Below, one piece after another: positions 13,050 through 23,654 of a DNA stretch of 64,000 nucleotides. Within the stretch, counting starts at the first letter, position 1, and every line of letters starts with the position of its first letter. The notes beneath the pieces were generated by a model. It ran no database searches. It had not been told where the DNA came from and saw nothing but the letters and a program-made list of their open reading frames with translations. The position numbers were made by a program, and so were the translations under genes. Origin of the DNA: Lasiosphaeria ovina (lineage: Eukaryota; Ascomycota; Sordariomycetes; Sordariales; Lasiosphaeriaceae). The stretch is taken from contig JAULSN010000001.1 in assembly GCA_033439765.1 (NCBI GenBank), positions 6,262,001-6,326,000 of the forward strand, written 5' to 3'.

Positions 13050-13502
13050 GAGAGAAAACACCCACCATCTGGGCTATATCCGCTTCGAGCCTCTTTACGA
13101 AGTACTCATTCTGTACAAAAATAATTGACGCACGAGCCCGTTCGCCTTTCTTGGTCGATGCCTGTCTCGACCTAAAGCCTCACTAACGGCTCTCTGGGAA
13201 GTCCCCTACGAGAGGGAACAGTCTGCCCCTAAACAAATATCTTACTATTATTAAATTACTGCGTCGGCGGTGACATATTTATCGTAAATCGTTCCTAACC
13301 CGGGCCATCTTACCCCTCTTTAGCACTCTCTTGACCCCAGTCCCCAAACAAACATAAATATACAGTATTCTGGTAGTCTGCTGTTCTGTCCAATGAGTAG
13401 TAGACCCCTAGGAGAGGGCAGGAGTTCCCATCCAAATTAATCGGTCGATTATCCAGCCATCGATCCCATAAGCAATGACCTCTTATGGCAGCCAAGGTCA
13501 CG
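13050..13502. other. short convergent intergenic region
   Basis: Lies between the 3' ends of lumazine synthase (+) and the low-complexity protein gene (-). AT-rich, nothing further seen. Confidence 0.6.
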
Positions 13503-16451
13503 CTAACTAATGAGTGCGCTTATCTCGCTACCAATGTTTTTCTTCGTCCTCCACATTGACTTTTTCTTTTCACGTTTGGCCTTCATGGCCTCCCATCCTT
13601 CTTCGTCGTCGTCGTCTGAGGTGTTGCCAGATTTGGAAACCGAAATTCCGGGGTGCAAGGCGCCAGACATGGTTGAGACCTTACGCAAATGCGCAAAACC
13701 GACAGGTTGCGGCGGAGGGGCCTGAGACACTGGTCGGTAACGACCCGGGAGGCCCACATTGCTACGTTCAGATGGAGCAATTGATGGCGCGTAGCCGGCG
13801 CCATGGATGCGAATCGACGGAGCGAAGCCGGAATTCTGCATAGGCTGTATCCACGAGGCTGAGCTTGGCTGAACCATGCTCATGGTGCGCATTTGTGCGT
13901 CGCCCCGAGCTGAAGGCAAATCAAGCATCGAATCATGGCCCATGAAAGAGTGTCGCATCTCAGGGCCTCCCATCCCAGACATTTCCGGTATTCCCAACGT
14001 TGGCGGCATGCCCCCCATACCAGGAAAGCCACCGGGTGAGCCCATATTCGACATCGGCTGTGCGGCCATCTGAAAATTTTGGGCGTTTCCGTTCTGGTTT
14101 GCCATCATCTGCATGAACTGCATCTGCATCTGCATAAATTGCTGCATCTGTTGCATCTGCTGTGTCATTTGCATCTGAGCCTGGTCGCCAGGAGTGGTCA
14201 TCATAGGACCAGGACTGCCCTGATACAACATATGAGGGGGGATGCCAGCAATCGGATCAAAACCGGGCGTTGCTGCTGATACTGGGTTCTGGGTATCGAT
14301 ATGCGGGCTGCCTCGCCTCATCGCCCGAGAACGCTCCTCACTAGCGATAACGCCGACTAAGCCGCCTGGAGGGACAGGTGTGCCAGGTTGGCCAGAAGTT
14401 GTCGATCCTCCGCCAAGAGCAAAGCTTTCTCGTACAGTGTTCCGGACAAGACCAGCGCCAAGGAAAGGGTCCTGGGGCAGGTTCCGAGCAAAGGCAGGAA
14501 GGCGCAGGTTCGTTTGCCTCGAGGCTTCACCAACTGCCGACCCTGGCCGTTGATAGCTAGGTTGCTGGCTGGCACGAAGGTTCGGATTGGACATCATGGT
14601 GCTCAGGCGGGTTGGTGGGCGGTTTTTGCCGGGGAACCCATGCGCGGCGAGGATAGCCAAAGGGACCTCCTCATCTTCGTCAGAGACATCCGATGGGTTG
14701 GCTACAGGACTCGTCCCCGGGTTCAAGTTGGGTAGATTAGGAGTGCTAAACGATATCTGGAGACTTGGGCGAGACTGTGATGGATTCGCAGACTCCCCAG
14801 TCACCTTCATCATCTGCTGCCTGTACACAGACATGTGGGCTTCTTGCTTTCGCCTCTGCTTTGCCTGTTGCTTGGCTTTCTCCAAATCGTCCTCGTCGTC
14901 TTCGTAATTGTCATCCTCCTCTTCCTCGTTGCCCTTAGTATTGTTGCTCACAGTGTCAAATTGCCGCTCTTTGTCTTGACGCTCCCTATCTTCCCTATAC
15001 CTCTCAAACTGGGCTGGCGTCATCACCTTGGTATTCTGCGGGGAGGCCGACTTCCGAAGCGTATAACGGCTTGCAGACTTGAGGGAATATATTTGGCTCG
15101 AATCAAATAAGCCTTCGTCTTCGTCTTTTGAGACATCTGTGGTAGTTGCAGTCGTGAAATCCTCATTCCTTCGATATCTAGAGGTGGATGAAGTGCCCGC
15201 TACACCAGCCGAACTCGCACCACTCATAAATCGTGTCACAGTGGACAAAGAATCTCTGAGTAGTTTCGCTTCCTCGTCGTCTCCCCCCCCATGCTCAATG
15301 TTGGGGGACTGACGTCCCGGTAATGGCTTCTTGAGAAACCCTTCTGGCGATGCACTTGGCCCGAGCAGCTTCCCAGCCAAAGGTGAAGAATGGCGAGGAA
15401 CAGGCGGAGGTATGCCCTCATGCGTTGGTGGCGAATCCGAAGGGCTTGCCGGGACAAGTAGTTGCTCGTTGGAATGATGACTACTCCAGGAATATGGGGA
15501 GGGCTCGACCTTTGTCGTCTTGTCAATCTGAATAGGAGAAGGTTGACTCAACCTTGTGGTGGTCAAGTTCCGGGCGCCCACGGCTTGCCTTCCATTTTTA
15601 TCATTCTTCAGGGTCAAAACACTGGCCCTTTTGTCGTTTCCGAGGAGCATCTTGCCAAAATCACCACCTAAATCGAGATCGAAGTCACCATCTACCCTGG
15701 GTGGGGTGACAGTAGTTGCTGTTGACGAGGTCGTGGCTCTCGAACGCCCAGGAGCAGGTGTTTGTTGAGCCTCTGGAGCAATAGGGCTTGGTGGTCGCGA
15801 ATCTTCCGCTACAGGTACGGGCGGTAAATGTTTCTTTTGCCCCCCAAACGAGAACGTTCGACCAGCGGCCCTCAAAAATCCGTTCGAAGATGATTTTGGA
15901 ATTGGAGGAATTGGCGGAAGGGGCATGTCCGTTGGTCCCCCCCTTCTTTGGATGTGTTGCCACTCCTCCTGCCCACCCAAGTCGGCCGAAGACGGTGTTG
16001 TCGAAGTGTTGCTGTGACGCGATGAGTTGTCGGTTAACGTGGTTTTGGTCGTATTTGAAGATCCGCTTCCGCTTTAAGCAGCAATTAGCGAACTGGTTTC
16101 CCAACAGCAACCACCCGTCGCGAGCGTGACCGATGCACCGAGACACCACTGGTCAGGGATACTTGTAGGGCAGATATCATCCAAAAAGGGTCCATTTACA
16201 TACCGGTTTGATTTGAGATCCGCAAAGATGTTGTCCTTGACATTGAGGTCTGGCCTATTGGTTCTTGGCGGGACATTCGTCTTCGGGAAGGTATGTGTCT
16301 TTGTCGTAAGTCTCACACCCCCATCAAAAGATTTCCCTCCCGCCACGTCGGGACGCTCTAGTACGCGAAAGGACGGTTCATTCGCTTGGGCATTATCAAG
16401 ATTGTCGGCGGTTGACTTCCGCCTAGAGAATGCGGCTGGAAATCTAGGCAT
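13503..16451 (-). CDS. large low-complexity conserved protein, function unknown
   Basis: Exons 16451-16204 and 16071-13503 join across a 132 nt intron (GTATGT...AAG) in phase 2, 938 aa. The intron is required because the direct reading stops within it. The N-terminus (MPRFPAAFSRRKS, then a conserved-looking SFRVLERPD and DNIFADLKSNR) and a central motif around YSLKSASRYTLRKS / MTPAQFERYREDRERQDKERQ look conserved. The rest is Ser/Pro-rich and disordered. An acidic-then-basic segment (about residues 415-455) should form a short coiled coil. A Met/Gln-rich tract lies at about residues 712-742. No enzyme motif, signal peptide or membrane helix is seen. I remember similar uncharacterised proteins in filamentous ascomycetes but cannot assign a role. 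Confidence 0.8.
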
Positions 16452-19400
16452 ATGAAAGTCTAGATCGGATCGTCCGAACTGCGAAGATGCCCCGTCAAAC
16501 GCGTCGGCCGTCCGTCCGTCAGAAAAAGGTGAGGCTCCTTTGTTTTCGTGCTAGAGTTGGTAAATAAGAGGGCGACGTGGGGCCCTGCTCTATTGCCGCT
16601 GCTACCTTCAAGTGCGAATATTCCTTGAATGAGACACGACGGCCAGCTGCATATCCGGGCGGTCAAAGTTAGAAGACACAGTGATGTCAGGCGACCGGGG
16701 AAAAGAAGCACATGAAATCTCAAGCGGAAGAGGAAAGGGCAGGTATGCAACAGCATCGCAAGAGTTTTTGAGTGCCAGTGAACTCGCCCACCCCAAGTGA
16801 CAGGAGACAACCCGTCAAAACAGAAAAGGGGATGTCTCGTGAGGCCTCGCACCAAGTAATAAGAAAACTGAAGAAAAAAGAAAAAAAAGACACCCCCACA
16901 CACCCAATTGGCGAAAGGTTGTGAAAAAAAGAAGGGGGGACCTGTTGCAAGGCGGCCCCGTTCATGAACCCCAAAAAAAAAGTCTGGTCGCACTTACGGG
17001 ACGGAGAAAATCGGCTTGACAAAGCTACAAAGCACGGAGGAGCCTTGTTTGGACACACGAGGTTTGTGTGAATGGAGTAAACAAGATCTGCCGGGACGGG
17101 TTGTGATGGCCGGGCGAGAATGAGTGATTCCGAAGATTTGAAACCCGAATGGGTCCGGATCTGGTGAATTTGGCGGAAGGGCTCGTCGAAGTTTCCAAGG
17201 ACGGGAGTTGCGACACGGCAAAAAGAAAAAAGGAGGAAAAAGAATACAAGGGCTTCTAAACAATAGAGAAACTATCAAGAAAAAAGGCCAAACCGCCGGC
17301 AACAGATGCGTCAAATAATTGGCGACGAGAGGGGCAAGTTTCGAGACTGGGACGCAAAATGGAGGCGTGACGGAGGAACGACACGTCAACGAGACTGGAT
17401 TTCAGGAAGGGGGAAAGAGGCGGGTTGGCAGAGAATTATTTTTATTTCCAGGCTGAGCCAGGCTCGGCTTGGCCAGCATTACGAAAGTGAAGTGGGGAGA
17501 CTCGAGGCGCTACCGACATGATGGCAGGAATAGCGCCTTCCCGTTGGCGAGCGCCCCAGCGCCCCTGCTCATCATCCCCTGTTGCTGCAGACCCGATTCC
17601 GCTAATAGAGGGCGCTGGGTAAGCCGCGAAGCCGCATAATTTCGAGCTGCCTGTGTGTACAGCGTGTGCAGGATGGAATGTGTTCAATCAGCATGTAGGA
17701 CTGACGCACGATGACCTAAAAGGCCTGAAGCCTGGGTCCGTGTTGTCTTCGCATTGCGGACAGCGTCCCGAGTGAAGGACCTGAGCGCGACCAGCCCCGA
17801 TTCGATCGCCGGGATCGCCGGGAAACAGATTTACCCCAATGAATTTGCTTGCTGGACCCGGAACTCAGAAACGGAGGACACATCTGAACCTAGTACGTAG
17901 CCTAGTAGGCCATTCCTAATATCTCCCCGAGACTCGTCGGCCTGTCTGTCATAGTATCTGTCAAATCTGTCTAAGCTTTGTGTCATAGCTAAGATACAGG
18001 AAGCCTAACTTGGCAATAATAGGAACCTTGGATGGTCCGCCCGCCTGGCTTCTTTATGATCCGTACTCCGTACTCCAGCACAGGTCTTAGACTTGGGTCC
18101 AATACATTCAGGGCAGTATCCATAGCCACGCAGCCCAGGCAAACCCTTAAAAGGCCGAATGCAAAGATGTTTGTTAGCTTGGCGGGTAGCTTCCATGCGC
18201 CTCTTCTGGGTGGCATATTCGGTGCCAATCAAATACAAACCCGAACTTGGCGCAGGATCTGGGCGGGCTGCTCCTTCAAGGCAAGGCAATGCGAGGACAA
18301 CTCCCGTCTCTTGGTGGCATGGCATGGCAATGGAACCTACCTATTCATGTGTAAACCGGCGCTTTAGACAGCATGCTACCAACGCGACCCTCGTGCAACC
18401 TAAAAATTCGAGCATCCATCCTGCCCAGGGCAACCCAAATCGGGCTGACTCGACGATATCCACGACATCGGCTGATCTTGACCCACCTGAGGTGCGCCGG
18501 TGGCATGCAAGCGAGGAACAACTCCGTGATATTTTAAACCTGAGTGGAGAACATCAATACCGTTTTCCGAAGGCGCATGCTACCTATGTCATGTCGCCTC
18601 AGGTTACCAAGCACTAGCGCGCAAGCCCCGAGCCTTCTTTCTGCTCACTAGGTACTCGAGGCACCTCAGTTACTGTGGCGAACGGATTAATCGGTGTTTC
18701 ATGCCCTGGTGAAAACAAAAATACATTCAAGGCACCATGGAAGCAGGTAAGGTAGGTAGGTAATAAATGGATGCGATACCTCAAAGTCCACCTACCTTAG
18801 CTAAAGTACCACCTGGCAGCAACCTGGAACACTGAAGGCCTCTGCGGGCTAACTGGACTACAGTTGCAGTCGCTCAGGTGACCAAGGCAACCCTGCGCCC
18901 CAAAAGCTTCAACTGAATCGGTCGGCCCTATTGGAATGGTGATGGCCCCGTCACATCACATGCCGCGGCAACCAGGTCGAACATGTATGCAATTGCAATA
19001 CCTTGCCTGCTTAGCTGTTTATTGGCACGAGCCAGGACGTCCAGGAAAAGATCAAGGGAGAATGTAAACATCTAGATTATCTGTACTAACGGAATATATA
19101 TAAGGTACCAGCTACATTGAAAAGACACCACCTCAGATTACAGTGGTTGCATCCAATCAATGTATGTGTACATACAGTCCGTGTCGTCCAACCCTCTTCG
19201 CTTGAGGCGTTTGGTGTCACCGTAAAACCCGCCGTTGCAAGGTCCAGGAATATTCACGAGTACATACCTTATAATTACTATATATATATACGGCATCTAT
19301 AGCAGTTGGCTCTGCAGCATTTGAACCGACTATGGGTGTGATGCCGGCAGCGATGTGGAAGTCTTGGATGCAATACTGAGGTGGTATGTATGCTGTATGC

Positions 19401-19692
19401 AATGAACCCCTCCACAGCCAACCAACAACAATGCTCAATGGCGTCGGCGGCTTCACCTTCGCTGCACGAAATATGACCCACCTAGAAAGAGGAGGTGGGA
19501 TGCTGAGGCAGATTTCCGTGGGACATCCTTCCCTCCCCCCACCCCACCCGGCGGGGTTCGCTGAAACTTTAACATGGATAGCTAGAGGTGGGAGAAAAAA
19601 GATGCTGCGGATACATCCATGGCGTCTTGGTCGGCGGTCGGCTAGTTCGAGATTCCAGGGGGGTTTGGAGTTGGAACGGTTGAAGGCAGCCT

Positions 19693-19734
19693 GCCGCCGC
19701 CGCCGCCGCCGCCGCCTCCGCCGCCTCCGCCGCC
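19693..19734. repeat. (GCC)n / CCTCCG trinucleotide repeat
   Basis: About 42 nt of GCC units with two interruptions (CCT). Lies in a gene-free stretch. Confidence 0.9.
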
Positions 19735-20499
19735 ACAACCACCCCAGCCCCTCCTCGTCAGCATTCTGGAACACGGAGACTCGGATATGCCCGTCACTCG
19801 TTACCCACCGCAACGCCAGTTAGAAGCATGGATGTGGATAAGGCGGGAGGAGATGCCGGCAGCGCTAGGTACCTTAGCCAAGAGAGCAAAGACACAGGAA
19901 CGGATGAAGCTTGTACGCCAAGGCAGGTATAAACGTAGTAGACGGGGTAGACGACGGGGCAACTTGCCATTCACGTCAACTAAGCGCAGAGGGGTAATTA
20001 CTAGGTATCTAAACGGGACAGCAAAGGTACAGATAATGTAAGGTACCTCAGGTAGGTAAGGTAGCTGTAGTTGGTCGACCTGCTGGGCTGAATCGCGCCG
20101 TGTCGGCTGTGACTCGACCATCACCTGAAGCCGACGGCGCGACGGTTTTATTGCAACGGCGCACCTCACCCAATTGACCTTAGTCAGGCAGTTTACTTTG
20201 GGTTGGGTGTGCATCGCTGGTTTGCTGTACATACCAATCAATAGCTCGTGGACTTCTAGAAGTTGATGACCGAGTTAGGTAAGACACCTAGGTTTACGGG
20301 AACAAGTGAAAAACAGAGAAACAAAGACCAGCTCAGCCAGGTCATCGAGAAGTGGGGAGAGAAAGAAGAAGCGAACGAAACCCAACTTAACCGAACCGAA
20401 CCAAACCAAACCAAACTGAACGAAGCCAAACAGGCAGACGGACAGACGGACAGACAAACGGTCGGCCGGCCGGCATCGAAACAACAACGAGACAACGAG

Positions 20500-20535
20500 A
20501 CTATGAGACTGCGAGACTGCGAGACTGCGAGACAG
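20500..20535. repeat. GAGACTGC tandem repeat
   Basis: Four near-perfect copies of an 8 nt unit, preceded by CCAAA (20396-20416) and GACGGACA units. Located 65-100 nt upstream of the CDF transporter start, so probably in its leader or promoter. Confidence 0.75.
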
Positions 20536-20598
20536 TAGCTAGAGCCGTGGGTTGTTGGCTCGGAATCTCGTACAAGCGAACGAGCGAGCGGGCGCGCA

Positions 20599-22954
20599 AT
20601 GAGTTCGCCGCCGTCCTTTTCGCGCTCGCCGGGGCCCTTCCGGCGCAGCTCGTTTCTCCTGCTACAGGATGAGCCTCCGCTTCTGCCAAAGCCCGGCGCA
20701 CTGGCGTCGCTCATCGGGAGCCGCTCCGTCGCCGCGCCGCACAACTCGCTGTCGCTCTCGCTCACACGCGACGACGAAGAGACGGGCCTCGGCGGCGACC
20801 GCTGCAGCTTGGATGACCAGCCCCGTCCCAGCGAGCGCCGCCTCAGCGCCATCCTCAACGGCCCTCACATGCGCAGCATGCGCCTGATCGGGAACAGCAA
20901 TCCCAGGTATCGGTGGGAGCGCTACTGGAAAACCGAGGACCAGCTGGCTTCCATGAAGCCCCCCATGTATGTTTGTCTCCCCTTCTCCAGCCCTCTGCCA
21001 TGCTCTGCTCACCTCGCATGCGATACTAGCCGCAAGTACCACGAGCGTGTCAACTACCTCATTCAGCAGTACCTCTATATTGACAAGCTGCTCGACTCAT
21101 CTCTGCCTCATGACCTGCTCAACGAGTACAACAACATGCCAGCCTCGGCATTCCGCGGCGTCGAGGTCCCTTCCACCATCCTTGAAGAGGCATCGCCGCC
21201 GCCTTCCAAGCCTAAGCCGACTTCTTCGTCCTCGGAAGCCGCCGCCCTACTGCCCCTCGAGGATGCCACCACTACTTCGCCAGCAGTTGTGAACAACCCA
21301 CGGAAGATCAGACGGACTCCCAAGGATATCTACCGGCCTACCGAGACCACCCCGTTATTTAGCCGGACACATTACGGCGACATCGATGACGACGACGACG
21401 ACGGCGACGACTACGGGCGTGACGGCGAACCCGGCACAGAAAACACCCCCAAGCCCGAAATCCCCTGGCTCGAGGATGACCAAGTCGACAGTGACGCCCC
21501 CATAGTCACACTCGCCATCAATGTCAACTTTGCTGCCAATGCCATCCTCCTGGCCGGGAAACTCGCCGTCGTCGTCTCCGTCCCTTCCGTGTCGGTGCTA
21601 GCCAGTCTGGTCGACGCTCTTCTGGACTTCCTCTCCACCGCCATTGTCTGGATCACCACTTGGCTGATCAGCCGACAGGACCAATACCGCTATCCCATTG
21701 GCCGCCGCAGACTAGAGCCGCTGGGTGTGCTCGTATTCTCCGTCATCATGATAACCTCCTTTGTCCAGGTAGCTCTCCAAGCAATCCAGCGCCTTGCCTC
21801 ACCCGATCGTGAGATAATTGAACTGTGAGTTTATATTTCCGTCTCTGTCTCTCTCTGCCTTTGCCAAGAAGCATATTCCACTTCCCCCGTTTTATTCCCC
21901 CCTGGGTTTTCTTCTTCTTTTTCTTCTTGTTTTCCTTGAGCGGAACCTGTTATGAAGTTATGCTGATATACAATTAATAGCGGCGCACCAGCCATCGCCA
22001 TTATGCTTGGCACCATTTTCATCAAAGGACTGTGCTGGCTTTGGTGCCGCCTGGTTAGGAATTCAAGTGTCCAGGCTCTGTAAGTCAGCTCCTTGCCCTT
22101 CTGTGAAACAGCGCTAACCGCGTCACCTCAGAGCTTCCGATGCAAGCACCGGTATGCACTATCCGTCCGAATCACCGGGGAACATTCCATGCCATCCATC
22201 CTCTAACTCTTTTGCTACAGACGTCATCTTCAATGCTGGCTCCATCGCCTTTCCCTTAGGTTTGTCTTACCATCTGCTCCCGCCTCATGTATTGGCGGTG
22301 TAATGCTTATACTTGCCATGCCATATTCTAGTCGGGTTTTACGCCAGAATCTGGTGGCTGGATGCCTTGGGAGGACTGCTGCTCTCCCTCGTCGTCATAT
22401 TTAACTGGTCCCAGACATCTTCGGAGCACATCCGACACCTTTCTGGCTTCTCTGCCACCGCCGATCAAAGGAACATACGTGAGTTGCTTCCACATCCACC
22501 CGCTTGACGTGACGCCCAGCTTATCCTTGAAGTGCTCTACTTGACCATGCGGTTTGCCAAAACCATCAAACAGATTCAAGGATTACAAGCCTACCATGCA
22601 GGCGATAAGCTGAATGTCGAGGTACGTGAGGCCATGTAGTTTGAAAAGACATGCAATCGCTGACCGCTAGGCGCAGGTCGATATTGTTCTCGACGCCAGT
22701 ACTTCACTTAAAGACAGCCACGACCTGAGGTAAGATATGCGCCTTTCTCAAGCATCCCGCCTCTGACCCCGTGCCATTTTCGCCTAGGTTCTATGACGTT
22801 TGGCCGACTGTACTGCCGCTGACAAGGATGGGGGAAAACTAGCGAGAGTCTCCAATATGTTCTTGAATCGGTCCCTATTGTTGATAGGGCATTTGTCCAC
22901 GTTGACTACGCAAGTTATAACTTGCCAACACACATGCAACAACAATCGGGCTAG
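20599..22954 (+). CDS. cation diffusion facilitator, Mn-CDF type
   Basis: Nine exons: 20599-20966, 21030-21824, 21981-22079, 22132-22151, 22221-22259, 22332-22478, 22533-22621, 22677-22729, 22843-22954; 573 aa. Phases close exactly. CDF proteins export divalent metal from the cytosol by H+ or K+ antiport. Here both metal-site helices carry D-x3-D (D318/D322 in LVDALLD, D424/D428 in SDASTD), the pattern of the Mn-transporting subgroup, rather than H-x3-D of Zn carriers. The long N-terminus is cytosolic and disordered, with an acidic Asp run. YPIGRRRLEPLG and GFYARIWWLDALGG are family landmarks. The C-terminal ferredoxin-like cytosolic domain ends THMQQQSG. The acceptor of exon 7 is the AG at 22531-22532; the nearer AG at 22518 would cause a stop. 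Confidence 0.92.
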
Positions 22955-23654
22955 GGTACCGATCATGCTTGTCTACCTACCCAAGCCCAAGTCGCACGCT
23001 CATGATGCCTCCAGCGCCGCCAGGCCGGCTTGGTTCCATTGACTAGGCATCCCATAACCTTACAGCCCGGAGTCAGAGACAGAACCCGCCATTCCAGCAA
23101 ATTTCACGCCAGCAAAGCGTGCTTTCCAAAATATCCTGCCCGTCAACCCATCTCTCGAATCGGGGCATTTGCGGGTGAGTTGGGGTGCCATATAAATATT
23201 TATATGCCTATGCCATCTTGAGTCCATATAGTGGTACAAAGTTGAGTGATGGCTACCTGTTACTTTTCCCAAGGATCGAATAAGCCGGGATAAATAACCG
23301 AGTACCTGGGAGTAACCATAAAAAATGAAAAGGTTCCAGAAACACAAGGTGGACTAATAGGGACGGGTGATTCTTGAGTGATTATTGGCAGCTGTGGGCT
23401 GAAAATTACTTTCGCCAAGCAAGAGTGGCTGCTGATGTGTACTGTTATCATGCCGTTTTGGGTATGAACTCCTCTTCAGCGAGTTGGGTACTCGGCGCGT
23501 AGTTATTCTATAGTAAATTAAAGCGGGCGAGCAATACAAGAAAGTAAAAGTTATCTATGTGCCATTACCCATGTCTCGCAATTCCAACGTGCCCCGGCCC
23601 CGGCCCCGGCCCCGGCCCCGGCTGGCCATCCCAATTGACCATGACATGTCCGAA
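22955..23654. other. convergent intergenic region
   Basis: Between the 3' ends of the CDF gene (+) and STT4 (-). Contains the hexanucleotide repeat listed separately. No gene seen. Confidence 0.6.
23592..23621. repeat. (CCCCGG)5 hexanucleotide repeat
   Basis: Five perfect units, reading (GGGGCC)n on the minus strand. It lies 34-63 nt downstream of the STT4 stop codon, so it is very likely within the STT4 3' untranslated region on the G-rich strand. Confidence 0.9.

Larger units (their letters stand above)
16452..20598. other. 4.1 kb gene-free region
   Basis: The left part (16452-17700) is the leader and promoter side of the minus-strand gene and has runs of A on the plus strand (16850-17000, 17220-17285). 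The remainder has scattered short frames (for example 18159-18617 +) with no family resemblance and no consistent codon bias. From about 18740 and again at 20040 it contains AGGTAGGT/CCTACCTT words. 20380-20540 is low complexity (CCAAA units, then GAGACTGC units) just before the CDF gene. Confidence 0.5.

Noticed and set aside
16460..16993. 177-codon Phe-rich open frame on the minus strand
   Set aside because: Composition reflects A/T runs in the leader of the downstream gene; no conserved features.
18159..18617. 152-codon open frame on the plus strand
   Set aside because: No family resemblance, and several competing frames overlap it in a gene-poor region.
20263..20538. 91-codon Lys/Gln/Asn-rich open frame before the CDF gene
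   Set aside because: It is the translation of simple repeats (CCAAA, GACGGACA, GAGACTGC), not a conserved protein.
22479..22532. Apparent frameshift in the CDF gene at exon 6/7
   Set aside because: It arises only if the first AG (22518) is used; the AG at 22531-22532 restores the family sequence NILLYLTMRF in frame.
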